A DNA stretch of 64,000 nucleotides from Calditrichia bacterium (GTDB taxonomy: Bacteria; Calditrichota; Calditrichia; RBG-13-44-9; J075), in assembly GCA_028284905.1 (NCBI GenBank), contig JANQQU010000003.1, positions 64,001-128,000 of the forward strand, in the 5' to 3' direction. Below are positions 8,901 to 16,889 of this stretch, piece by piece. The position numbers and the translations under genes are program-made. The first letter of the stretch is position 1. Each line of letters begins with the position of its first letter. The notes beneath the pieces were generated by a model. The model did no database searches and was not told the DNA's origin. It saw nothing but the letters and a program-made list of their open reading frames with translations.

Positions 8901-9712
8901 CCATCCCCATTGTCCCGGCGATTTTTTCTCCAGTATCCACCGCCATTGGGATCGGTTTGTTGGTTGTAAACATAGCCATCTGGGTTCACCACCGGCACAA
9001 AATACATCTCCCGGTTATTTACCAGGAAAGTCGCATCGGGATCGCTGCCATAATTTTCCAGTAAAAAGTACATGAAGTAAATAACCGTCGCCATTCCCTG
9101 CGGCTCCCGGGCATGATGCAGCGAGGTGTAGAGAATTTCCGGCTCTCCTTCATCGATATTGGGGCTGTCGGATATTTTCACCATCCAGATTTCTCGCCCT
9201 TCAACGGATTGCCCCAGGGAGACTTTTTCGGAAATCAAATTCGGGTAAAGCAGATGCATGGAGTCTAGTTTGGACACAACTTCATCAAAAGTATAATAGC
9301 CGCCCATGCTGCCAAAGCCGAAGCCGGAGACCTCGAACTGCTCCTGCATGCGTCTTTCCAGTGCTTTCTTTTCGGTAGGATTCATGCTTTGCCGTGCCCG
9401 ATAATCGGCGGCGAGGTCTTCTACAGTGACCTCATGTGGCCAGGCCGCGTTACGCAATATTTCCACCTCTTGCTCATTAAGCACTGTATGGAGATAATTC
9501 GCCTGATGATGCACATGATCAAAATAAATGCCAAGATCACTAAGGCGGTGAAGATCTGTGTCTGACTTTATGAACACCTTTACTTCACTGTATTTCACAG
9601 CGGCATTTTGCCCAACCAGGTGAGCAGAAAAGAAAATGCTACTGCACAACAATATCAGCAATAATGTGTGTGTCTTGTATGACTGTTTGTCAGCATTCCG
9701 ATTTTGCAACAT
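5975..9712 (-). CDS. Secreted M14 zinc carboxypeptidase with type IX sorting tail
   Basis: 1245 residues. A signal peptide covers ~12-35. A short propeptide-like region is followed by the M14 carboxypeptidase domain (~138-450): zinc ligands H200 and E203 in LHHAREPQG and H331 in NYHTFSNLLIHP, substrate-pocket motif DLNRNY (276-281) and catalytic E407 in FTPEVG. Then come two fibronectin-III-like modules (~455-645), a module resembling class I glutamine-amidotransferase folds that ends LYLEGGDCF, an unusual Lys/Arg-rich linker (around residues 840-890), Ig-like choice-of-anchor repeats, and a C-terminal sorting domain opened by NYPNPFNPSTNIDYQL and closed by KMILLK. It should cut C-terminal residues from peptides outside the cell or at its surface. 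The type IX export assignment follows from the tail family; no export genes lie in this window. Confidence 0.9.
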   Translation of the reverse strand: MLQNRNADKQSYKTHTLLLILLCSSIFFSAHLVGQNAAVKYSEVKVFIKSDTDLHRLSDLGIYFDHVHHQANYLHTVLNEQEVEILRNAAWPHEVTVEDLAADYRARQSMNPTEKKALERRMQEQFEVSGFGFGSMGGYYTFDEVVSKLDSMHLLYPNLISEKVSLGQSVEGREIWMVKISDSPNIDEGEPEILYTSLHHAREPQGMATVIYFMYFLLENYGSDPDATFLVNNREMYFVPVVNPDGYVYNQQTDPNGGGYWRKNRRDNGDGSYGIDLNRNYGFKWGYNNSGSSPNPSSDTYRGPSAFSEPETQIMRDFTENRHFKLCFNYHTFSNLLIHPFGYEPNLLPPAPDDDIFITLAQDMTQFNNYVYGTGNQTVGYLVNGEACDWMYGEQDTKDKVFAFTPEVGSFSDGFWPDINRIFPLAEENLYPNIRLAYGEGVILADSLDPLPPSDINIYSDYTTANEIMLSWSDPTSLSNGDPLSSSDFVIEIERDGQMLVSVNGGILQYTDSGLNDGQEYTYSFYTRVIATDSTSEVSTAKWIAGGSPTPASPENLACVATASSAQLTWSDPTTQDDGTPLDDLAHINVYRNGALIASVAPGTEAYIDTPPQGFTYRYQVSAVDNEDTVNESALSNVAECFVGDTPRFLVWVGPDAEGISVDSGDSLFTALINNGESAFLTNDLFEFGNDLSIYQGIFVVLGIFSDNHVIDNGDPEGPALQDYLQSGGRLYLEGGDCFNYDPETGGYNIRPWFSLEDGDDGSGDLDGIVGLNGLSPFAFGYAGDNNWMDELVPLSSQPIWQNDSNSDISGVFYDGFGSGRAIGVVPSFGGLVDAPLATKRPYTTLHAGEVPREKAAQKVKERPLKKPATAFLKKAAWYPERKQQRKAATQLYNVRKNGSIEIFANTKADLLLVYLDMLGYTPEPQVSVNTVTVSQSLPADSSASQSFTISNPGSVNAPALIFSIAENPLADWLSVSPQADTLAGGENTEIMLDFDAASLASGTHSLMLDISTNVTAMPMVLVAVELTVEGFALLGMHADTLRFDSVMVSHQAELPLMLYNQGAETLIISEIFSTDNAFATNSNQLEISADDSAEVMVTFSPAELGSYAAQLRIISNHRDNDTSSVVLIGEGISLTGIANSGMPNSFAISANYPNPFNPSTNIDYQLPGPAEVQLTVYNVLGQRVRTLINGNRLPGYYQVKWDGRDYNGAKVGSGIYIYEFTARATDLSAGATDFRQVQKMILLK

Positions 9713-10207
9713 ATGTGCCCCTCAAGTTTTGAAAAAGAATATATCTGGATCTAAATTCCGGACAAACGGATCGCCTATTGGGTATGCCTGGTAAATGAAT
9801 TCTGTTCGGCGAGAATGTCTGTCGACAAGCATTATACTTAATACAAAGAATATCAGAGAATCCCTAAAGAATTTACTGATCTGATCTTAAAAATAACTTG
9901 AAAGGAATGAACTGATTTTGTAGGTTGAAAAAGAGTAAAAAGAATATTGCTTCGGAAAAAAACAGCGGCAAAGCTTTACCAGAATAGCAGCACTCACATT
10001 GTAACAGATAATAATGAAGGCATCTGCCTTCCTAATATACAGATAGTGAGATTTTTCCAGGGAGTACCATGCTCGTGCGGCTTTATTCTTTATCTTACTT
10101 ATCGATTATCTTTTTTTCCATTCCTGAGACTTTCAAGAAGACTATCCTAGGCAATTATTTACATACAATTAATCGTGTGTTGAACCACATTCTAAAAGGA
10201 TGCTGTC
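9713..10207. other. Divergent intergenic region, carboxypeptidase / gdhA
   Basis: 495 bp, AT-rich, between two divergently transcribed genes, so both promoters should lie here. A 67-codon open frame at 9947-10150 has neither a ribosome site nor protein-like composition and I do not call it. The gdhA ribosome site (AAAAGGATG) lies at its right end. I see no convincing operator, riboswitch or RNA gene. Confidence 0.6.
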
Positions 10208-11569
10208 ATGAGTAACTATGTAAAGGATTTAATGGCACAAGTTAAGGCGAAGAATCCCAGTGAGCCGGAATTTCATCAGGCAGTGGAAGAAGTAACAGAA
10301 TCGTTAGCGCTAGTTCTGGATCGACATCCGGAATATCGTTCAATGAAAGTACTGGAAAGGATAATTGAACCGGAGCGGGTAATCATGTTTCGGGTGCCCT
10401 GGGTTAATGATCAGGGAGAAGTTCAGGTCAACCGCGGCTTCCGTATCGAGATGAATAGCGCCATTGGCCCATATAAAGGTGGACTGCGTTTCCATCCGTC
10501 CGTAAATCTGGGTATTCTGAAATTCCTTGCTTTCGAGCAGGTATTCAAGAACAGTCTGACCACACTACCAATGGGTGGTGGAAAAGGTGGTTCCGATTTT
10601 GATCCGAAGGGAAAAAGCGACAATGAAGTTATGCGCTTCTGCCAAAGCTTTATGAGCGAGCTGTTCCGTCATATCGGTCCGGATACAGACGTTCCGGCTG
10701 GTGATATCGGCGTAGGCGGCCGTGAAATCGGATTCCTCTTTGGTATGTATAAAAAACTGCGGAACGAATTCACCGGTGTACTTACCGGTAAAGGACTGAA
10801 TTGGGGTGGCTCACTCATTCGCCCGGAAGCAACCGGTTATGGCAGCGTATACTTTGCAGCCGAGATGCTAAACACTCGCAACGAGAGTCTGGCCGATAAA
10901 GTATGTCTGGTTTCCGGTAGTGGAAATGTTGCTCAGTATACTGTCGAAAAGATTCTCTCGCTCGGTGGTAAAGTGGTCACTCTTTCTGATTCATCTGGTT
11001 ACATTTATGATGAAGCAGGCATTGGCACCGAGAAGTTAAATTATGTTATGGATCTGAAGAATAAGCGGCGCGGTAGGATCAAAGAATATGCAGACAAATT
11101 CTCCAGCGCGGTTTATACACCACTCGACCCGCAAATGGGCTTCAATCCTCTCTGGAACCATAAAGCAGATTGTGCATTCCCCAGTGCAACACAAAATGAG
11201 ATTAATGCCAAAGATGCCGAGAACCTGATCAAGAACGGCATTTATGTTGTCTCGGAAGGCGCCAATATGCCGACAACAATTGATGGCGTGAATATCTTTC
11301 TGGATAACAAAATCCTTTATGGACCAGGTAAAGCAGCGAATGCCGGCGGTGTTGCGGTATCCGGATTGGAAATGTCCCAGAACAGCATGCGCTTAGGCTG
11401 GAGCCGGGAAGAAGTCGATCAGCGCCTGCAAACAATTATGAAGGATATCCATAAAACCTGTCTGGATGTCAGCGAGCGGTTTGGCACTCCGGGCAATTAT
11501 GTAAATGGTGCAAACATCGGTGGCTTCCTGAAAGTTGCAAATACGATGCTGGACCATGGTGTCATTTAA
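10208..11569 (+). CDS. gdhA: NADP-type glutamate dehydrogenase
   Basis: 453 residues, the normal length for hexameric bacterial GdhA. It makes glutamate from 2-oxoglutarate and ammonium using NAD(P)H, a central step of nitrogen assimilation in the cytoplasm. Seen motifs: GPYKGGLRFHP (K90), LPMGGGKGGSDFDPKGKS with catalytic K126, VPAGDIGVGGREIGFLFGMYK with D166, Rossmann motif VSGSGNVAQYTVEKI, and SEGANMPTT near the end. The long N-terminal arm and the GKGLNWGGSLIRPEATGYG segment are those of the small NADP-linked family; cofactor preference is inferred from family, not from a decisive residue. A good AAAGGA site precedes the ATG, and a strong hairpin terminator follows 24 bases after the stop. 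Confidence 0.96.
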   Translation: MSNYVKDLMAQVKAKNPSEPEFHQAVEEVTESLALVLDRHPEYRSMKVLERIIEPERVIMFRVPWVNDQGEVQVNRGFRIEMNSAIGPYKGGLRFHPSVNLGILKFLAFEQVFKNSLTTLPMGGGKGGSDFDPKGKSDNEVMRFCQSFMSELFRHIGPDTDVPAGDIGVGGREIGFLFGMYKKLRNEFTGVLTGKGLNWGGSLIRPEATGYGSVYFAAEMLNTRNESLADKVCLVSGSGNVAQYTVEKILSLGGKVVTLSDSSGYIYDEAGIGTEKLNYVMDLKNKRRGRIKEYADKFSSAVYTPLDPQMGFNPLWNHKADCAFPSATQNEINAKDAENLIKNGIYVVSEGANMPTTIDGVNIFLDNKILYGPGKAANAGGVAVSGLEMSQNSMRLGWSREEVDQRLQTIMKDIHKTCLDVSERFGTPGNYVNGANIGGFLKVANTMLDHGVI

Positions 11570-11592
11570 TCGGACGACCTTCGCATTCTAAT

Positions 11593-11630
11593 AAAAAGCC
11601 CCTGCAAAGAATTCTTTGCAGGGGCTTTTT
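11593..11630. terminator. Bidirectional intrinsic terminator
   Basis: A near-complete palindrome: stem GCCCCTGCAAAGAA paired with its complement, flanked by AAAAA on the left and TTTTT on the right. It therefore works as a U-tract terminator for gdhA on the + strand and for the convergent ribA gene on the - strand, which ends at 11653. Confidence 0.93.
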
Positions 11631-11652
11631 CATATTGTATTGTTCTGTAATT

Positions 11653-12294
11653 TTATCCAACCATATCAAGGTTATGCACAGCGGATTTAACATCCAACAA
11701 ATGACCGGACTTTACAGATTTTGTATGCAAGTAAAATTCATTAATCTCATTGGGCTCAATTTCCAGTGGAATACGTTCGCTCACGGGAATTTCAAACGAC
11801 TCCATTGCTTTAATCTTTTGTGGATTATTAGTAATCAATCGAACCGAATTTACCCCGAGATGATCCAGCATTGCCGCTGCAACATCATACCGTCTTAAAT
11901 CATCCGGAAAGCCAAGCATATGATTTGCTTCAACAGTGTCATATCCTTTTTCCTGGAGTGCATATGCTTTAATTTTATTTCCTAATCCTATTCCGCGTCC
12001 TTCTTGCCGCATGTATAAAACAATACCGGCTGTTTGTTTTTGAACAAAAGCAAGTGCGCTTTCCAGTTGTTCCCGGCAATCGCATTTTAATGATCCGAGT
12101 ACTTCACTGGTTAAGCATTCAGAATGAATTCGAACAGGTATATCTTTGCCGTCACCAATCTCGCCTTTCACAATAGCAAGATGTTCTTTTTTATCGATAG
12201 TATTATGAAAAACATAAACATCGAACGTGCCGTGTTGGGTGGGTAATTGAGTTTTTGCGTATACTGAGACCTTCTCTTTGAGGGTGTTTCGCAT
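11653..12294 (-). CDS. ribA: GTP cyclohydrolase II
   Basis: 213 residues. It opens the imidazole ring of GTP, giving the pyrimidine precursor of riboflavin. The three zinc cysteines C60, C71 and C73 are in SECLTSEVLGSLKCDCREQL, and the catalytic signature YMRQEGRGIGLGNKIKAYALQ follows; ITNNPQKIKAME is also family-typical. It is the stand-alone RibA form with no fused DHBP synthase (RibB) domain, so ribB and the other rib genes must be elsewhere. AAAGGAG precedes the ATG. It sits just downstream of the large protease gene on the same strand (136-bp gap) but probably has its own promoter. I see no FMN riboswitch in the short upstream spacer. Confidence 0.95.
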   Translation of the reverse strand: MRNTLKEKVSVYAKTQLPTQHGTFDVYVFHNTIDKKEHLAIVKGEIGDGKDIPVRIHSECLTSEVLGSLKCDCREQLESALAFVQKQTAGIVLYMRQEGRGIGLGNKIKAYALQEKGYDTVEANHMLGFPDDLRRYDVAAAMLDHLGVNSVRLITNNPQKIKAMESFEIPVSERIPLEIEPNEINEFYLHTKSVKSGHLLDVKSAVHNLDMVG

Positions 12295-12430
12295 TTACTA
12301 AATTCTCCTTTTGTTTGAACAAATGCCCTGAACTGAGTTTGATGTTCTGTCACAGAGTTCGATACAGAAAATAAGAAAAAATCCAATAAAATGATGGTAT
12401 AAAAAATATTCTCTGGAAAGTCGCTTAAAA

Positions 12431-15400
12431 TTAGCGAATAAGGAGCATTTTTTTGCGAAGGCTTTGCTGGTCACTGCTGAGCTGATAAAAGTATACGCCG
12501 GATGCCAATCCAGTCGCATCAAAATAGATATTGTAAGTCCCCGGGGATTGTGCCTGGTTTACCAATGTATGAACACGCCGCCCCAGGATGTCATAAACAG
12601 TCAGGGTGATATGGCTCTGCTGAAATAGTTCGTAAGAAAGAGTCGTGCCGGGGTTAAAAGGGTTGGGATAGTTCTGATGAAGCTTGAAGGTGCCAGGCAG
12701 CTTATCTGAGAAGCCGGTAATGCCGGTAATCGGTGATACCGGTGACAGGTAATGGACAGCATTAGCCAACAACTTCCGGGCAATTTGCGGGTCGGAAATA
12801 TGCGGATAATTAAACGGAAAGTATATAATTTGTGCGCTTGTTGTATCATTATCATTGTCAAAGACCGACACGCCGGCAAATCCCGGCTCCCATTGCGTAT
12901 CATATAACAAATAAGCACCGCCGATTGCATTGACTGCATCCTGACTGGACCAATCAAAATAATCCACGCTGATAATAACCGGTAATTCATGCGGTTTATT
13001 TAATACCGGATGGGTTCCCTGTTCTGATATTTGCATCATCCAACCGGCATCATCTGCCGCCCAGTAGTTACTATGAAGCACTGTGCTGGCAAAATCCGGA
13101 TATCCCGGTGAAGTCGTCGCTGCATAGCCGACTTCACCACCTTCAACCAATAATTTATGGGATGGATTACTGACCCATTGCTTTAAAGCATCCCGATACC
13201 AGGCCTCCTGAAGCGGGGTTTCGTTAAACCCACTGGAAGAGATTAGTAACGCATAATTCTCCCAGGTTTGGGGATCTGTGTCTGCTACATCTTCAAAGAC
13301 GGCTTCAAAACCGGACGTGTTCAGGTCTGCTGCCATTGTTGCTGCCGCCGCTCCAAAACCGTTGACTGTTAACTCCCGGAGATATTTTCCTTTCGGAGTT
13401 TCAGTTTCAATTACACTGGTTGCCGGATCGTCATTAATAATCAATACCCTACCGAGGTTCTCAATCGTTTCAAAAAGGTGATCGCCGGAGATCGGATGGG
13501 CTCTCCGATTTTGCAGCATAGAGATATCCTCGGCGATAATTCGGTAAAAGATTGTATCTCCCGGGGTTAAATCGCCACTGGCGATATTAAACACACCACT
13601 ATAAGAATTGCCATTGCTTGCCAGGGGGAAACTACCGGTGACAGAATCCGTACTGCAGTGATATTCTACCCAGGCGTTGGCGACCCCCAGGTTATCGGTA
13701 ATTTCAGCTTCCAATCTCGGTGGCCAAAGGCTTAAGGGTTGAATTTGCATTGGCAAGTGATCGATCACCGGTGGTGAAACATCCGCGGCAGCCCAAAAAC
13801 TGTGCAGATTATAAGGCGCATTGGTTGGGTGGGTACTTACTCGCTTGGCAGTATCCTTAGCCGTAATATAGTAAACATAATTGGTCGCCTGACCGATTCC
13901 TGGTATTTCGGCGCTGTATTCATCACCATTGGCCTGCATTTCAAGGGAATCTGAAATCTGCCCATCATTTCCAAAATAAAGCGTTACTTTCGATAACTCA
14001 TAAATTGTTGTTACCGTTGCTTCAATTTGATATGGTCCGCTAAGGTCTTCAGTATTTTCCAGCGGCGAATGAATAATTTTGGGAAAAGGAAGATTCGGGT
14101 CCAATCCGTCCAATGTAAGGATTCCGGAGTTTTCAGGATCCAGCCATTCCTTTAAACGAGCGGTGGGGCCAGGCCCTAAATTCCAGGCTGTCGCCAGTTT
14201 ACCATATGCATCATAAAATTCATTTCCGCAGGCTGCCAGGCCACCGTGAAGCAACCCAATCGCCCGCTGATTCTGATCAAATAGCGGAGATCCGGAAGAG
14301 CCTGGTTCTGTTGTGCCGGCATCCCAGTTAAATATTTTCCAATGGCTGGATGGCGGGGTTCCCGGCCATGATGAATGTGCGGCGGGATCGTTATCAAATG
14401 AGATTTTCTTTATATCCCCACTGGGATGATGAATAGTCACCGAAGAAGATGGGATTGTGTTGTCAACTGACCAGCCACTATAAAACACTTCGTAGGAAAC
14501 GGGTGGCGCAGCACTTAACTCCAGCAAGGCAAAATCAGAAGTATAATGGTTCGCCTTTAATTGCGCCCCGGAAATTGTCTGATCCAACGGGCCATCCATA
14601 TTACCGCAAACCGGACTCTGATAATTGAACATAATTATCCAGGTGTTATAGTTCGGATCAAGACAATGCTCCGCCGTGAGGAAATATGGTGTTTGGTCTT
14701 CCCGCGCGTTGTTAACCAAAAATCCGGAACAGATCCGGGTATTATCATCCGTCAGTATCATGGCAACCGAACGCGCCTGATTTTTCCAGGGATCTCCTTC
14801 GGGGCAATTCACATTAACGTTACAGGGCCCGGCATCTCCAAATCCGTCAGCTAATGGGCTATCCCCAAAAAAGTTGCGATAAGCATGGACGACTTTAGCA
14901 AGGTTAATCCGTCCGGTTGATTCAACAGTTTGCGGTTGATGATATTCAAGAATGATTTCATCTCCGGGGATCGGTCCGGTAGAAAACTGTTGATGGGATT
15001 TATTATTAGCGCTGGTAAAAGCACCGAGAATATTAGATTGGGAAACATTGTAGAGGAAAAATTTCGCACCATCAGGCAATTGAAAGTCATCAAAAATAAA
15101 GTTAATACTAAAAGCTCCCGGCGAGCGAATGCGCAGCCGCCAGAGGACACTACTATCCGATAAAACTTCCCGGGTAGCTGCTTCCAACACATTGATACTA
15201 ACGGTATGTGCATATCCAAAACGGGGCAACACTTCCTTGTTATCCCGATTGAGTTCATCTTCGAGGCGTAAATTGGTCAGATTTATCGAAGGCATCTGGC
15301 GAATATTGGTTAAATCCGGATCTATCAGATTTGAACCAAAACTATAGGGTACTCCACCAGCACTAATTTGTGCATTAAGGTCAACACTGCTCATACAAAT

Positions 15401-15457
15401 CAAAATGATCTGCATAAGAATGAAGTAATAATGGCCGGTGGATTTAATTGGTTTCAT
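12431..15457 (-). CDS. Secreted trypsin-like protease with type IX sorting tail
   Basis: 1008 residues. A signal peptide (1-30, ending VDLNAQ) is followed by a propeptide-like region (to ~205) and a chymotrypsin-fold domain with catalytic H264 (FLTAEHC), D308 (TSDFALLEL) and S388 (GSSGSPLF). The layout (N-terminal pro-region, CNVNVNC segment, AEHC, PGSSGSP) is that of lysyl endopeptidase-like S1 enzymes. Beta-sandwich regions with YYITAKD and FYRIIAED motifs follow, then a module ending KLLVEGGEVGYAA that resembles one in the carboxypeptidase at 5975-9712, and a C-terminal tail starting NYPNPFNPGTTLSYEL and ending KKMLLIR. It probably degrades extracellular protein. The start at 15457 gives the best signal peptide but its ribosome site (AGAGGA) is very close; ATG at 15415 is the alternative. 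Confidence 0.9.
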   Translation of the reverse strand: MKPIKSTGHYYFILMQIILICMSSVDLNAQISAGGVPYSFGSNLIDPDLTNIRQMPSINLTNLRLEDELNRDNKEVLPRFGYAHTVSINVLEAATREVLSDSSVLWRLRIRSPGAFSINFIFDDFQLPDGAKFFLYNVSQSNILGAFTSANNKSHQQFSTGPIPGDEIILEYHQPQTVESTGRINLAKVVHAYRNFFGDSPLADGFGDAGPCNVNVNCPEGDPWKNQARSVAMILTDDNTRICSGFLVNNAREDQTPYFLTAEHCLDPNYNTWIIMFNYQSPVCGNMDGPLDQTISGAQLKANHYTSDFALLELSAAPPVSYEVFYSGWSVDNTIPSSSVTIHHPSGDIKKISFDNDPAAHSSWPGTPPSSHWKIFNWDAGTTEPGSSGSPLFDQNQRAIGLLHGGLAACGNEFYDAYGKLATAWNLGPGPTARLKEWLDPENSGILTLDGLDPNLPFPKIIHSPLENTEDLSGPYQIEATVTTIYELSKVTLYFGNDGQISDSLEMQANGDEYSAEIPGIGQATNYVYYITAKDTAKRVSTHPTNAPYNLHSFWAAADVSPPVIDHLPMQIQPLSLWPPRLEAEITDNLGVANAWVEYHCSTDSVTGSFPLASNGNSYSGVFNIASGDLTPGDTIFYRIIAEDISMLQNRRAHPISGDHLFETIENLGRVLIINDDPATSVIETETPKGKYLRELTVNGFGAAAATMAADLNTSGFEAVFEDVADTDPQTWENYALLISSSGFNETPLQEAWYRDALKQWVSNPSHKLLVEGGEVGYAATTSPGYPDFASTVLHSNYWAADDAGWMMQISEQGTHPVLNKPHELPVIISVDYFDWSSQDAVNAIGGAYLLYDTQWEPGFAGVSVFDNDNDTTSAQIIYFPFNYPHISDPQIARKLLANAVHYLSPVSPITGITGFSDKLPGTFKLHQNYPNPFNPGTTLSYELFQQSHITLTVYDILGRRVHTLVNQAQSPGTYNIYFDATGLASGVYFYQLSSDQQSLRKKMLLIR

Positions 15458-15787
15458 TCCTCTACAACTTATCTGTTAAGCATTGCCCTCTGCGTTAGAT
15501 ATTACCGCCAACTTATGGTTTTCCCTATTATTATGATTCTTCTTATAAATGGAAAGCGTGTGATTGCATTATATATATCGCAAAAGCACGATAAAGTTTG
15601 AACAATTTATCAGATCAATAAAAAAAATCGGTACTCTTGTAGAGAAATAATCCCCAAAATAACTTCTTTTTGCCGAAAATTATCCGATGACTCTTCGCTG
15701 TCCTGAATATTACCGCCATATTTCATAGCAGGATTATTGGAAAGCCGGTAGAACCTCGATCACTCAGATTCCACCGGCTATTCCTTA
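15458..15787. other. Intergenic region between protease and small Cys protein
   Basis: 330 bp, AT-rich. Its right end holds a stem-loop at 15743-15779. The rest should contain the promoter of the leftward protease gene; a short open frame on the + strand across 15368-15601 lacks a ribosome site and is not called. Nothing else recognisable. Confidence 0.5.
15743..15779 (-). terminator. Candidate stem-loop terminator
   Basis: AGCCGGTAGAA (15743-15753) pairs with TTCCACCGGCT (15769-15779) with one wobble, 15-nt loop. Read leftwards it is followed by TTTCC, a weak U-tract. It lies 8 bp after the stop of the small cysteine-rich gene. Confidence 0.5.
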
Positions 15788-16054
15788 TTATGTAGTTAAA
15801 TTTTGTTTCTTTGCACATTCCAGGCAAACGACGCTAATATCGATATCATGAGTCGGATCCTCCTTTTTAGCGACCAGGTTTGCATCATAGGCTTGCAGGC
15901 AATCCTTGCAGAGATAATACTCTTGCCAGAGTTCTTCATTGTACACTCGCTCATAGGTAAACTCCGTTTTCCCGGCATGAATTTCCTTCGTGAGATGTTC
16001 ACAGACTAAAATTCCAAACTGTAATCCGTGAGTCTTACAAGTAACCATTGGCAT
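15788..16054 (-). CDS. Small cysteine-rich, probably zinc-binding protein
   Basis: 88 residues with eight potential metal ligands: C6, H9, C18 and H20 near the N-terminus, and the knuckles C49-x2-C52 and C77-x2-C80. This spacing suggests two structural zinc sites, the second like a zinc ribbon. GAGG lies 5 bases before the ATG. I do not recognise a named family. It has no signal peptide or membrane segment, so it is likely cytoplasmic. It is the first gene downstream of the RHS operon on the same strand (250-bp gap), which makes a role as immunity protein conceivable, but the zinc-ribbon look argues for an ordinary housekeeping or regulatory function. Confidence 0.65.
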   Translation of the reverse strand: MPMVTCKTHGLQFGILVCEHLTKEIHAGKTEFTYERVYNEELWQEYYLCKDCLQAYDANLVAKKEDPTHDIDISVVCLECAKKQNLTT

Positions 16055-16140
16055 ATTTTTTCCTCACATATCCTAGGTGGACAATTTACAGATAAATACC
16101 ATATTATTCGTTACTTTTGAAATGGGTTACAATTCACAGC

Positions 16141-16272
16141 TCAAAGCAACATTTCAGGAATATGATCTTCGACAAAACCAGCACACTGAAAGGCGGCATA
16201 TCTAGCCAGGTATTTCGTAATCCCATATCCAGGTGCTACTTCCTTATATCCATATTAGCAAAATTTCCTCAT
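16141..16272 (-). pseudogene. Possible remnant of a small gene behind the RHS effector
   Basis: Directly after the RHS stop, the - strand has an ATG at 16272 reading MRKFC, then an in-frame TAA (16257-16255), then 37 open codons to a TGA at 16143-16141 reading YGYKEVAPGYG ... AGFVEDHIPEMLL. The composition of the second part looks protein-like, but there is no start codon in it and no ribosome site. It could be a decayed small gene, possibly a former immunity gene, or chance. Low confidence. Confidence 0.2.
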
Positions 16273-16304
16273 ATTGAGAATTTTAGTTCAATAAAAATAG
16301 GCGA

Positions 16305-16889
16305 TTATTTTTTTAGGCTTTTACGAAGCATCCGCCTGACTTCCTTTGTACCAATATCGAGACCGCCGGCATTTAATACATCAACACAAGTTGTCAGACA
16401 ATTATTATAAATTTTATGATATTTTCCTCTGTCAGCAAATATCTGACTCCGCTGGTAATTATTGGCTGCAGGGGCATTCGCAATTGGCAAGGTTATCGAA
16501 GTAATCAGGTTTTTGTTTCCCTTCTCAAAATGAAACATAGTAGTACTTTGATCATAAGCATCTGTTACCTGATGAGTATGGAGGTCATTAATCACAATAC
16601 TAAAGTGAGGTAACCCTTGTCCAGGCACTTCCCAGGCATAAATGGTTGCGGTTTGTGCCGGTGTGGTTCTTTCAATCGGCTCATCTGTTGTTTTATCAAG
16701 CGGTAGTGGTACCGCCCTTGGAATTGTTTTATCCATGTTCGCGATATCATCCGCAACTTTAGTACTGGCATACCAGGTCGTAGCAGCAATGGCACTCCAC
16801 TTCACCAATGTATAAACCCCGGCGATGACTTCCCCGATTGGCGTTGGTTCAGCGATTGCGATGCTCCAGAGAATTGCTTCTTCCCCATA
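16305..16889 (-). other. Variable C-terminal domain of the RHS protein (permuted papain-like?)
   Basis: 194 residues after the conserved DPDGQ boundary. A hydrophobic segment (VIAGVYTLVKWSAIAATTWY) is followed by a folded-looking part with H1195 in GLPHFSIVIN and C1264 in YNNCLTTCVDVLNAGG. An early His on a strand and a late Cys at the start of a helix in an 'NNC-T' context is the order seen in circularly permuted papain/NlpC-P60-like folds (LRAT, PPPDE, DUF4105 types), several of which serve as toxins or peptidoglycan/ubiquitin-like hydrolases. Family membership is inferred from this pattern only. Confidence 0.45.

Noticed and set aside
9947-10150. 67-aa rightward ORF before gdhA
   Set aside because: No ribosome site, no recognisable motif, AT-rich promoter-like sequence.
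12295-12430. FMN riboswitch upstream of ribA
   Set aside because: The spacer is short, AT-rich and lacks the conserved RFN-element blocks.
16055-16304. Intact immunity gene after the RHS operon
   Set aside because: No uninterrupted ORF of useful size with a ribosome site; only a broken frame is present.
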